DNA from: Dromiciops gliroides | Lineage: Eukaryota; Chordata; Mammalia; Microbiotheria; Microbiotheriidae | DNA: 64,000 bases | Direction: 5' to 3' | NCBI RefSeq assembly: GCF_019393635.1 | Contig: NC_057861.1 | Span: 720,228,232-720,292,231, forward strand | Shown: positions 22,939 through 33,385 of the stretch, piece by piece | Layout: the number at the start of each line of letters is the position of its first letter | Numbering within the stretch: the stretch's first letter is position 1 | Program-made: the position numbers and the translations under genes | The notes under the pieces: model-generated | Seen by the model: the letters and a program-made list of their open reading frames with translations, nothing else | Told to the model about the DNA's origin: nothing | Database searches by the model: none

Positions 22939-23015
22939 AAGTAGAAATAACATACGTTCAGTTCTGTAAATGTACCTTACCCTATAGGAAATTAGGAAAG
23001 GGAGGGTGTAACAAA

Positions 23016-23032
23016 AGGGGGGGGGGGGGGGT
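23016..23032. repeat. Poly(G) run
   Basis: A near-uninterrupted run of about 15 or more G within the L1 copy B spacer. Confidence 0.9.
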
Positions 23033-23310
23033 CATTGACAAAAAAGGATGACAGATCAAGGGAGACAGTGGTCATAAGCAAAACTGACTTTTTAGGAGAG
23101 GCAAAACTAAGAGAGAAAGGAAGGAAAAATTACGAGGAAAAATGAGATGCAAGGAAAATACATAATAATCATAAATGTAATATGAATGGAGATGAACTCT
23201 CAGATAAAACAGAAGCCAGAGACAGAGTGAAGTATAAATCAGAATCCAAAAATATGTTGTTTACAAGAAACTCACTTGAAGCAGAGAGACACACACAGGG
23301 TAAAAATAAG

Positions 23311-23637
23311 GTGCTCACAGTGACCTCCTAAACACTTGGGAACTAGGAGCTAGGACAAGAGTCAATCACTTTTTAAGGGGAAAATAAGCAGGGGGAAGGT
23401 AGGATATTTTCAGAGTATAATTCTTGAAGAAGTACATTATCTATAACAACATCCTGAGGTAACCTGAATATCTGTACCAAGAGATTCAAATTCTGGCAGG
23501 TCTAAGAGGGAGATACTTTAAGCATAGGCCTTGTGAAGCATTCTATGCTATTTCATTTGATAAATAGGCATTGCCAATTTTGAGAAACTCATTACCTGTT
23601 TATTTAAAGGGCGATTAAAAAAGCAAAGGTAAAAGAA
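23311..23637. other. Unidentified insertion in L1 copy B
   Basis: Copy A reads straight from the CACACAGAGTATAGGTAAAA block into the GTTAGATCAGAATA block of ORF2. In copy B about 330 bp of unrelated sequence (from GTGCTCACAGTGACC) separates the matching parts, flanked by similar TAAAAATAA and TAAAAGAAAT. I cannot assign it to a family. Confidence 0.5.
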
Positions 23638-23842
23638 ATAAATTTTAAAAAGTAAAAGTCATTCAAGTTAAAAAAAAAAAGGGGGGGTAGCTGGAACAGA
23701 ATACTTTATACAAAGCAAAAGCAAGAAGTAATCCTAATTAAATTAATCAGAAAGAAAACTATATTTTGCCAAAAGGAACCATACACGACAAATATTGAGT
23801 AATATTAATAAAAATATGCATACCAACTGCATAAACATCCAG

Positions 23843-24022
23843 ATTTTAATTTTATTTAGTTATATTTATTTGTTTATTTATTATTTATGCAGGAAATGAG
23901 GGGTTAAGTGACTTAACCAGGGTCACACCACTAGTAATTGTCAAGTGTTTGCGGGCTGATTTGAACTCAGGTCCTCCTGAATCCAGGGCTGGTGCTTTAT
24001 CCACTGCACCACCTAGCTTCCC
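23843..24022 (-). mobile_element. WSINE1-type SINE, antisense
   Basis: Ends CCACCTAGCTTCCC. TSD AAACATCCAG at 23833-23842 and 24023-24032. Inserted in L1 copy B ORF2, in the endonuclease region. Confidence 0.93.
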
Positions 24023-24032
24023 AAACATCCAG

Positions 24033-24608
24033 TTTCTTAAAAGAAAAGTTAAATGTTTTGTAGGAGAATATATAGTAAAACTATAATAGAAACCTCAACT
24101 TTCTTTTATCAGAAGTAGATAGATATAACTATATAATATGCAAAAAGGTTTAGAGATGAATAGAATGTTAGAAAAGTTAGATGCACCATGGCACCTACAC
24201 AAAAACTGACTGGGTAACAGACGCAAAAAACATCACAGACAAAAGTAGAAAAGCAAAAAAAATATTATTTGGATGCTTTGCAGAACCAAAAGGTAATAAA
24301 GTTGTATTCAATAAAGTGCTGTGGATATACAGAAAAAATTTATTTTGAAATTAAACAATCTAATCTGAGTGAGTGGGTCAGAGAACAAATCATAAGGGCA
24401 TTAAATAATTTCATTAAAGATAAGATTAAAGATAGCAACAATGAGATAACATACCAAAATTTATGGGATGCATTCAACGAAATACTTGGAAGACAATATT
24501 TAACTCTAAATGCTTACATTAGTAAAATAGAGACAGAAAACATCAATGAATTGAACATGCAATAAAAAAGAAAACTAGAAAATAAAGAAAAATGAAATTA
24601 ACAGGATC
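24033..24608 (+). pseudogene. L1 ORF2 fragment, copy B
   Basis: The best frame (24269-24565) reads WVREQIIRALNNFI, then EITYQNLWDAFNEILGRQYL and LNAYISK. This matches the conserved L1 ORF2 stretch between endonuclease and reverse transcriptase (YQNLWDAFK...LNAY). It stops where the half-L1 is inserted. Reverse transcriptase remnants resume after 27849. Confidence 0.85.
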
Positions 24609-24636
24609 AAAATGAATAGGGCAGGAGGGGGCGGGG

Positions 24637-24646
24637 CCAAGATGGC
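24637..24646 (+). promoter_or_regulatory. CCAAGATGGC box (YY1-type) at L1 5' end
   Basis: CCAAGATGGC lies 15 bp from the element's first base. Human L1 has the same motif at nearly the same place, where YY1 directs accurate transcription start. Here it is a sequence match only. Confidence 0.7.
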
Positions 24647-25371
24647 AGAGGAAAGACATTAAATGCACAGGGCTCCTGATACAATCGCCCCCAAAAAAGC
24701 AATAAAATAACCCTCGGGCAGAAAAACACACAAAAATACTGGCTGAGAGTTTTCTCCAGCTATAGATAGATTTCAGGGGGCCGTGCTGGACCACGAATAA
24801 AGCCTAACCCTGTAGTCCGGCCGACACACCAGATACCTGCCAAGGAATTTGCCCCAGTGCCTTGAAACGCTGCAGCACAGGTGTCTTCCGGTGAACTGAG
24901 GCCCGCAGTCGGGCTGAAGGCTGGCCTGGGGGTAACCAGTGGACTGGGGGGATGGATTTGACTGGCCCATCCCCAGTGGGCAACCAGGAAGAAATTCTGA
25001 GTGGCTGAAGGCCCAGGTAGGGCAGGGGAGCCGGGGAGGGCAGTCTCATCGGAAACTGAGAACCACACCACAGAAAGCTTTGCTGGTTAGTTTCTTAGTA
25101 GATAGGCCTGAGGTTATCTCTGGACCAGGTGAGATTAAAACCTGCCTCGCCTCAACCCAAACCCTGGCACCCTCTGAAGCTGACACAGGAGCAGAGCTGA
25201 GAAACAACCTCCCCAGCCCCCAGTGGAGAGTTTAAAATCAAATGAAGCAAGGCCTGGCAGGCTGAGAAGAAGCCCAACCATCGCCCGGGGCACACTGTAG
25301 TTTGAACAGTGGGTCCTGGAGCAGTGCCACACTTTAAGAAGGAGTTAAAAGCCAAGAAATAGCAAGCCAGG

Positions 25372-26280
25372 ATGAGTAAGCAGAAGACCATTGAAAACTT
25401 CTTTGGGGGTAAGGTAGACAACAATACAACCTCAGAAGAAGAAGATAATAACAGGGTCAAAGCTCCAACAACCAAAGCTTCCAAGAAAAATATGAACTGG
25501 TCTCAGGCCATGGAAGCTCTCAAAAGGGACTTTGAAGAGAAAGTAGGAGAAATAGAAAGAAGATGTAGAGAAAAGGAGGAAAGAATGGAAAGTGATATGG
25601 GAGTGATGCAGGAGAGTCATGAGAAAAAAGTCAATAGTTTAAAAAGCCAAATGGAAAAGGAGATTAAAAAACTGTCTGATGAAAATAACTGCCTAAGAAT
25701 TAGGATTGAACAAATGGAAATCTTATGAGAAACCAAGACACAGTAAAGCAAATCCAATTGAATGATAAAATAGAGGGTAATTGAAATATCTCCTTGGAAA
25801 AACAGCTGACCTAGAAAATAAATGTAGGAGAGATAATTTGAAAGTCATTGGACTACCTGAAAACCATGACCAAACAAAAGCGTAGACACCATCCTCCAAG
25901 AGATTTGTGAGGGAAATTGCCCTGATATTCAAGAAGCAGAGCTAAAATAGAAATTGAAAGATTCTGCCGATCACACTCCTGAAAGAGATCCCAAAAGGAA
26001 AACCTCCAGGAATATTATAGCCAATTCCAGAACTCCCAGGTGAAGGAGAAAATACTGCAAGCCACAGCTAGAAAAAGGAATTCAAATACTGTGGAGCTCC
26101 ATAAGGATAAGGCAAGATCTAGCAGCCTCTACATTAAAGGACTGAAAGACATAGAATATGATATTTCAGAGGGCAAAGGAACTGGGACTTCAGTCAAAAA
26201 TCACATAACCCAGCAAAACTGATTATAATCTTTCAGAGGCAAAAATGAGATTTCAATGAGAAAGAGGTCTTTCAAGCATT
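25372..26280 (+). pseudogene. L1-type ORF1 of the half-L1, with PIP-box-like N-terminus
   Basis: The ATG at 25372 opens a 118-codon frame beginning MSKQKTIENFFGGK. QKTIENFF fits the PCNA-interacting consensus Q-x-x-(I/L/M)-x-x-(F/Y)-(F/Y). An acidic linker (EEEDNN) follows, then a long coiled coil (about residues 40-118, rich in Glu/Lys/Met) that stops at 25726. Beyond the stop, other frames show decayed RRM entry (LENKCRRDNLKVIG, near 25815) and the C-terminal domain (KEKILQATARKR at 26043). The protein is therefore truncated in this copy. Family: L1 ORF1p, an RNA chaperone. The PIP reading is inference. Confidence 0.82.
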
Positions 26281-26539
26281 TGTGATGAAAAGACCTGAAC
26301 TGAATAGAATACAAGACCCTGACTTTCAGATACAAGACCCTGGAGAAGCATAAAAAGGTAAAGAGGAAAAAGACTTCATGAGGGATATTAAAAGATCAAA
26401 CCGTTAACATTCCTATATGGGAAGATAATACTTTGAAATCATAAGAACTATCTCAGTAAGCAATTCACAGAAGACAGGGCTGAACCGAATATGAAGGGAT
26501 TATATCTGTAAAGCATTTATGTTTTGTTCTTTGTAGGGC

Positions 26540-26638
26540 AGATGGTGTGGGGTATCTTATGTCTGGGGCTGGATTTGGGCTTGGGGCCTCTTGGGTCCAG
26601 GGCTGGTGCTTTGTCCACTGTGCCACCTAACTAACCCA
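26540..26638 (-). mobile_element. WSINE fragment, antisense, diverged
   Basis: GGTCCAGGGCTGGTGCTTTG and TCCACTGTGCCACCTAA are the reversed SINE head. The rest is degraded and the CORE part is mostly missing. Confidence 0.7.
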
Positions 26639-27848
26639 TGATGACATTATTAAAATAGGATTGAGGTATAGGAGGAAGAAACTGGGGAGAGGTAGTTCAC
26701 ATGAAGGAAACAAGAAAAAAGCTTATGGAGGAGAGTAGAAGAGGGGGAAGGAGTTGGGGAGTGAGTGAACTTTAATATTATCAGAATTGGCTCAAAGAAG
26801 GACTAACATACATACTCAAGTAGGTATAGTAATATATTTTTGCCCTGAGGGGAGGGGGGAGGGAGAAAAAGGGAGGGGGAAAGAGGGGAAGGAGGAAAGG
26901 GCAGATTGGGAGAGAGAGCAGTAAAAAGCAAAGCACTTTCAAGGAAGATGAAAATGTTCTGCATTACTGCACCAGTATGACATATTGAATTGCTTGATCT
27001 TATAGGGAGGGAGGAAGAACAATTTAGAACCAAAAATTAGCACAGGGACCCTGATCTCATTGGTGTGGGTTCATAGAGGGGATAGCTTTCATACCCAATT
27101 GGGAAGAGAAATCTATTTAACCCTGCAGGAAAATAGGAGGGGAAGAAGATAAGGAAGGATGAAAAAAGGAGTGCAGAGGGAGAGGATCGTCAGAAGTAAA
27201 ACACTTCTGAGGAGGAATAGGTAAAAAAGAAGAGAGAGCAAATGTCATGGGAAGGGAGTGGGATGGAGGGAAATAGTTTTGATGATTGATTATAATGGCA
27301 AAATGTATGGTACCTACTTGCTGGGCTTTTATGAAGAAATTCTCTGGCAAGCTTAAGGTACTATATACAGGCTATGATGAACAGGATACTATCAGAAAAC
27401 CTGGAAGACCTACATGAACTGAAGCAGAGTGAATGTACTGTATACAAAATAACAGCAATAGTGGGGGATGATCTGCTGGGAAACGTGGTTATTTTCAGTA
27501 AGGCAATGATCCGATATAACCTTGAAGGACTTATGAAGATGCAGCCCATCTGCAGAGAAACAGATGGAAACTCATTTATTTTTTTTCTTTTCTTCTGACA
27601 ATTTCTTAATCTGAAATTTTGGATTTTTTTTACTGTATTCTCTCCCAACTAGCTAATATGGGAATTTTTCCATGACTCTCATGTATAACTCTTTTGAATT
27701 GCTTGAGTTTCTTGTGGGTGGAGGGTGCAAATGGAGGGGGGAAGAGAAGTTGGAACACAAAGTTTTTTTAAAATGATGTTTAAAATTTTGTTTTTACATA
27801 TATTTTGGAAAATAAAAGTCTATTCAAAAAGAAAAAAAATGAATAGGG

Positions 27849-30780
27849 TAATTTTACAACCATTGAGCATGAAATTAAAAGCAATTAGGATATATTTTGC
27901 TGAATTATAATTCAGCTATATCTGGCAATCTAAAATAGAATTGATGAATATTTACAAAAATATAAAAGGCCTAGATTAATAGAAGGCAATAATTGAATGT
28001 TTAAAGAAATCTATTTTTAGAAAAAGAAATTAAACAAACCACCAATAAGCTGAATAAGAAAAACCAAAACAAAACAAAGCAAACAGAAAATCTCAGGACC
28101 AATGGAATCACTAACAAATTATACCAAACATTTAAAGAAAAATTAATTCCAATACTTTATAAAACTATGTAGAAAAATAACCAAAGAAAGAGTACCACCA
28201 AATTCCTTTTATGACAGAAATATTGTGCTGATACCAAACAAGGAAGAGAAACAAAAAAGAGAAAGAACACTATAAACCAATTTCCTTAATGAATATTGAT
28301 GCAAAATACAAAAAAAATATTTAACAGCAAGCAGATTATAAAAAATGTTATAAAAATAATACATTATGATCTGGTCTGATTTATACCAGGTAATCTAATT
28401 AGGTTTCAATATTAGGAAAATTCTCAGTATAATTAAGTCATATTAATAACAATAGCAATAAAAATATATGATTATATAAATAGATGCAGGGAAAGCCTTT
28501 GACATATACAAGAATCATATAAAACACTATAAAACATGGAAATTAATGTAGCCTTTCTTAAAATTATAAGTAGTATCTATACAAAACCATCTGCAACATT
28601 ATCTATAATGAGGATAAGCTAGAAGCTTTCCAATAATATGGTGAAGCAAGAATGCCCATTCTCACCATTAGACAACATTGTACTAAATGCTGCTATAGCA
28701 ATAAGAGAAGAAATAGAGAGAGTAGGAATAAAAATAGGCAATGAGGAAACAAAAGTATCACTGTTTACAAATGATATGATGGTATATTTAAAAAATCTTA
28801 GAGAATCAATTAAATCTAGTTGAAATAATAAACTATTTCAACACAGTTACAGAAATAAAACTAACTGCACAAATCATAAATACTACTATATATTGCCAAC
28901 ATTTCAGCAGGATAAAAGAGAGGAGAAATTTTCCTTTAAAATACTCTGGAGAATAAAAACACTTGAAAGGTCTACTTGCCATGGCAAACCCAGTATTATA
29001 TGTTATACAATTACAAGCAGTTTTCACACAATATTTTTCAGATCTGGACAATTGGAGAATATTAATTGTTCGTGGGTAGGTCAAGTCACTATATTAAAAA
29101 TGACATTTATATTTAAATTAATTTATTTTTCAGTAACATACCAATAAAATCTACAAAAATATTTTATAGAACTAAATAAAATAATAACAATTAATCTGCG
29201 AGAAAAAATGGTCAAAGAATATCAAGAGATCAAAAATAATGGAAAAAAAAATATATATATAAGATGGAAAGCACACTAGCCATACCATATTTTAAAACTG
29301 TATCACAAAGGTAATCATCAAAACAATCTGGTAAAGGATGAGAATTACAGGTCAAGTATACAATTAGTTCATTTCAATACATAGTAATTTATGACCATAG
29401 TGACCTAGAGTTTGAGAAACCCAAAGATTCAAGCTTTCAGGTAAAAACTCAACTTATCCCAAAAATGCTGGGGAAAACTGAAGAACCTGTTTGGCAGAAA
29501 TTAATATAGACCAATACTTTATATCATATACTAAGATGTGACAATGGGTATGTGATTTTAACAATATGTGTGACACCATAAACAAATTAGGGATCATGGA
29601 AATTTTTAGTTAACTGATATATGGATAAGGGAAGAAGTTATGACCAAATAAGATAAAGAGATTATTTTTGTTATTATACATTCATTCAGTCATGTCTGAC
29701 TCTTCATGACCCTATTTTGCGTTTCATTGCAAAGATATTAAAGTGATTTGTCCTTTCCTTTCCAGCTCACTTGATAGTTGAATAAACTGAGGCGAAGATG
29801 GTTAAATGACTTGCATAGGCTCAAATATCTAGTAAGTGTCTGAGGCCAGATTTGAGTTCACAAAGTTGAGGCTTCTTGACTCCATGCTTGATGCTCTCTG
29901 TCCGCTGTACCTCCCAGGCTTCCCTAGAGATCATTACAAGATTTAAAGATGACTTTGATTACATTACATTAATTAAAAAGCTTTTGCACAAACCACCCAG
30001 TTAAGCAAGGATACTAAGTTTCTCTCATAAAACCCTCATTTCTCAAATATATAGATAATTGATTAAAATATATATGATAGAAAACATTCCCAGGTGACAA
30101 AGGTCAAAGGGGCTATGAATAGGCAAAAGAAGAAAACAGCGCTGTCTATAGTCATATAAAAAAAATTCTCTAAATGACTATTGATTAAAGAAATGTAATT
30201 TTAAGCAAGTCTGAGGTACCACTTCATGTATCATAATGGGTAGTATAACAGAAAATGAAATACCTAATTTTGGAGTAGGTGTGGACAATTTTGCATACCC
30301 TTTGACTAGTTATACAACTAAGACTGTATGCCAAAAAGATCAAAAGAAAATGAAAAGGACCTATATGTATAAAAAATTATTTAGAGCAGCCTCATTTTGG
30401 TGGCAAATTATTGGAAATTGTGGGAATGACCATCAATTGGAGAATGGTTGAACAAGCTGCTGTATATAACATATATGGAGTACTATTGAGATTTAAGAAA
30501 TTACATGCAGAACTGAAAAACCCAGGAAGACCTACATGAACTCTACAAAGTGAACTGAGAAGAACCAGAAGAATATTGTATCACAGTGAAAGGAATACTA
30601 CAAGGATGATGAACTGTGGATTCTTATAGCTATTCTCAGCAATACTATGATCAAAGGCAGTTTTTAAGGACTCATGAAAACATGCCATCTATCTACAGAG
30701 AAAAGAACTGATGGAGTCTGAATATAGATTAATTTTATTTTATTTATTTTTCTTGAGTTTTTTTTGTTTTAGAAAATTAA
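27849..30780 (+). pseudogene. L1 ORF2 remainder and 3' UTR, copy B
   Basis: After the half-L1, reverse transcriptase remnants follow in L1 order. They include a VPPNSFYDRNIVLIPNK-like block near 28190-28240, IDAGKAFD near 28480, and a decayed FADD region near 28765 (the frame reads FTNDMMVYL, with the Asp pair spoiled). The C-terminal region (WWQIIGNCGNDHQLENG, 30401-30451) and a 3' UTR near 30600-30780 complete it. An RTE-tail SINE interrupts at 29667-29925. Stops are frequent. Confidence 0.8.
29667..29925 (-). mobile_element. SINE with RTE/BovB-like tail, antisense
   Basis: On the minus strand a WSINE-like head is followed by a tail whose complement reads TCATGTCTGACTCTTCATGACC and GATTTGTCCTTTCCTTTCCAG. 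That tail resembles the 3' end of RTE/BovB LINEs, as in ruminant Bov-tA SINEs. TSD AGAGATTATT/AGAGATCATT (29657-29666, 29926-29935). Confidence 0.85.
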
Positions 30781-30865
30781 TAACTATATATTTCATTTAT
30801 TTTGAAATTATAAAAATTTGATCTATGCTGAATATTTCTTTTTAAAATAGGCTCTTTATTTTTGT

Positions 30866-31655
30866 TTTTAATAATATTACATTTTTATTTATAATTTTGA
30901 ATTCCCAAATTTCATCCCTCCTTCCCTCCCTCCCTTCTCCCTTCTCTGATGCAGTAAGCAATCATACATAGGTTATTCATGTGCAATTATGTAAAACATT
31001 CCATATTAATCACTTTGTATAAGAAAACTGGAATACATTTTCAAAAATGAAAGAAAATGAAAAAGAGCATGCTTCAATCTGTGTTCAATTAATATCACTT
31101 CTGTCTTTGTAGTTGGATAATATGTTACCTCATTATTCCTTTGAGATTGTCTAGATAGTTGTATTGCCCAGTTCTTCATCAAACATTATTGTTTCTGTGC
31201 ATAATATTCTCTTGGTTCTGTCTACTTCACTATCCACCAGATCATAAAAGGTCTTTCCAAGTCTTACTGAAATCATTCTGCTTGTCATTTCTTTATAGCA
31301 CAAAATATTCAATCACAATCTGTATCACAACTTGTTTAGCCATTCCCCAATTGATGGGCATTCCTTGATTTCCAATTCTTAGCCACTACAAATAGAGGCA
31401 AATATATATGTGTGTGTGTTGTGTGTGTGTATACACATATAGTGCATATATATGTTTGTGTATACACATATATGCATTATATATACACACATATGCATAT
31501 ATATGTGTGTATAGGTATTTGCCTCTTTTTTATATGTCTTGGGGATATAAACTTAGCAGTAGAATTGTGGTATTGCTGGATCAAAGGGTATGCACAGTTC
31601 TATAGCCCTTTGGGCATAGTTCCCAATTGCTCTCTTCTTTCTATTTTCTTTTGAA
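30866..31655 (-). mobile_element. L1 3' end, antisense (copy D)
   Basis: The reversed L1 3' UTR (TCCCTCCCTCCCTTCTCC, GTGCAATTATGTAAAACATT) is followed by the ORF2 C-terminal region (CTTGTTTAGCCATTCCCCAA, then TTTGATGGGCATTCC-type blocks). A TA/TG microsatellite (31405-31515) has replaced part of it. The small open frames here are artefacts. Confidence 0.85.
31405..31515. repeat. TG/TA microsatellite inside L1 copy D
   Basis: Runs of TGTGTG, TATATA and ACACATAT are bounded by the inverted decamer pair GAGGCAAATA and TATTTGCCTC. Confidence 0.9.
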
Positions 31656-33250
31656 ACATGGTCGATGTTTTGATTACTTCAAAAGTACAATCTCTATCAA
31701 ATTGCTTGCTTTCCTCAAGATGGGGAGTGGAGGGAAGGAGGGGAATTTGGAACTAAAATTTTTTTAAAAGAAATGTTTAGGAAATTTTACATGTAATTGA
31801 AAAAAACTTGGAAAAGTAAAATTTAAAAAAAAAAGAATTCCCAAAGATCTGTGTATCTTTTGTCATTTGCTTTACTAAGAAAAATAAATGCCCTCCATTC
31901 ATGGAGTCCATAATTTCAGAAACTAAAAAAACAAACAAAAAAACCCAAACTCTCTCCCTTCCTCCCCTCCCTTTCCCTTCCCTTCCCTTCAATTCCCTTC
32001 TCTCTCTCTCGCACTCATGTGATCCCTGCCCCCTACCATTTGAAAAATAATTTCTTAAAGGAAGTGTGATATGCTGGATATGAGAAATGTCCTTGAAATC
32101 AGGGAAGACTGAGTTCATGTCCTTCCTCTGACACCTAGAGACAACTTAAGTATGAAAAAGCCATACAAGTTGATGAAGATGATATCCGTGTGTCTTGTGT
32201 GAGAAATGGTTTCTTAGGAAACTCCGGTAGACTGATGACTGTATAGGTCAGGTCATTTGAAAAGAAGTATTTCTTTCATAGCTCTCATCACCAAACTTCT
32301 TCCTCATATCTCTCCTAAGGGAAAAATGAAAGAAGGAAAAATATGAATAATATCAATTAGCATAACAACCATTTGTAATAGTATATATATATATGCATGT
32401 GATATTCATATTCATATATATGTGTGTATATGTGGTCTAAATATATACATATATATGGGTGTGTATGTGTATAATGTATGTATAAAATTCCAAACCTATT
32501 GTCCCCCACCGCTTCAAAGAGTGGAGCAAAGCATGTATTGCTCAACATTTCCCTAATACTAGCCTTGGTCATCAAATTAATCAATTTTCAGTTCTGTTGC
32601 TTTTACTATGTCTATTTTTATTGTTGTAATTATTATGTACTCTGCTTTCCTGGTTTCTCACTTTACCAAGGATCAATCTTTCTATACTTACCTTATATAT
32701 TCAATTTGTTTCTCTTAATGATTCAGATATTAGAGCAATCATAGACCATGATTTGGTGTAGACAGTATCCAACTGGTAGACATTTACTTAGTATCCACTA
32801 TATTGCTGTCTTGAAAAAATATTTCTATTGATAAATTGGTACATATAACAGCCTTCTTTTTGTCACTAGTTTCCTTGAGATTTATGACTACCCATAAATA
32901 TTTTCATTACTTACAATGGATACTTTTGTTTTCATTTTAATATTAATTCTAAATTTCATTGTGAATGGTAGTGGTCATGCCATCCTTCTACCAATAATAT
33001 CATTTTGTCTGTATTTTGACAGCTTCTCTAATATGACTTTTTCTAGATTTGTATTATTTTTGGTAATTTGGTGAAAATAAAGTGAAACACAGAGACATAT
33101 GGATTTAAATTTACCTTATTATTGGTGACTTATGGCAGTCTTTCTATGTTTGTGAACAGTTTGAAATTTCTTCTCTAGAGAAATTATTTATTCATACAAT
33201 TTGATCATTTAGTCTCTGAGAAATAGTTTCCTGGTTTATATAGACCAAAT
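31656..33250. other. Intergenic DNA with small repeats
   Basis: It contains a C/T-rich tract (31950-32010), a CORE-SINE scrap (about 32055-32140, GGATATGAGAAATGTCCTTG) and a TA/TG microsatellite (32380-32475). Nothing gene-like was seen. Confidence 0.45.
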
Positions 33251-33254
33251 TGAT

Positions 33255-33385
33255 TGTGTGTGTGTAATATATCCACACAACCATCTGCTTATATATGTTG
33301 ATATACAGATATGTACATATGTGGGTATACATAGGTGTATATATGCATGCATATACATATGCATATATATACACACACATACAGG
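33255..33385. repeat. TG/TA/CA microsatellite
   Basis: TGTGTGTGTAATATATCC followed by imperfect CATATG and ATACACAC units. Confidence 0.85.

Larger units (their letters stand above)
24622..27835 (+). mobile_element. Half-L1 (HAL1-like), complete with TSD, lacking ORF2
   Basis: A 3,214-bp element is bounded by a perfect 13-bp TSD AAAATGAATAGGG (24609-24621 and 27836-27848). It has a GC-rich 5' UTR (24622-25371) starting GCGGGGCCAAGATGGC, then ORF1, then purine-rich spacer, then a SINE-tail-like segment and an L1 3' end with A-rich tail. No endonuclease or reverse transcriptase sequence is present. This layout is that of 'half-L1' elements known from mammals, which must borrow ORF2p from full L1s. 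The spacer contains an extra 3' UTR-like piece (about 26945-27035) and a SINE fragment, so it is chimeric. Confidence 0.8.
21008..30780 (+). mobile_element. L1 copy B, host of five nested insertions
   Basis: Plus-strand L1 truncated inside ORF1 at its left end, with ORF2 traceable from about 23.0 to 30.6 kb and a 3' end near 30780. It is interrupted by a solo LTR (22427-22938), an unidentified segment (23311-23637), a WSINE (23843-24022), a complete half-L1 (24622-27835) and an RTE-tail SINE (29667-29925). Heavy decay of ORF2 fits an older element than its guests. Confidence 0.82.

Noticed and set aside
24760-25332. Several overlapping open frames on the minus strand and one on the plus strand
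   Set aside because: They are by-products of the GC-rich L1 5' UTR, which has few stops. None resembles a protein.
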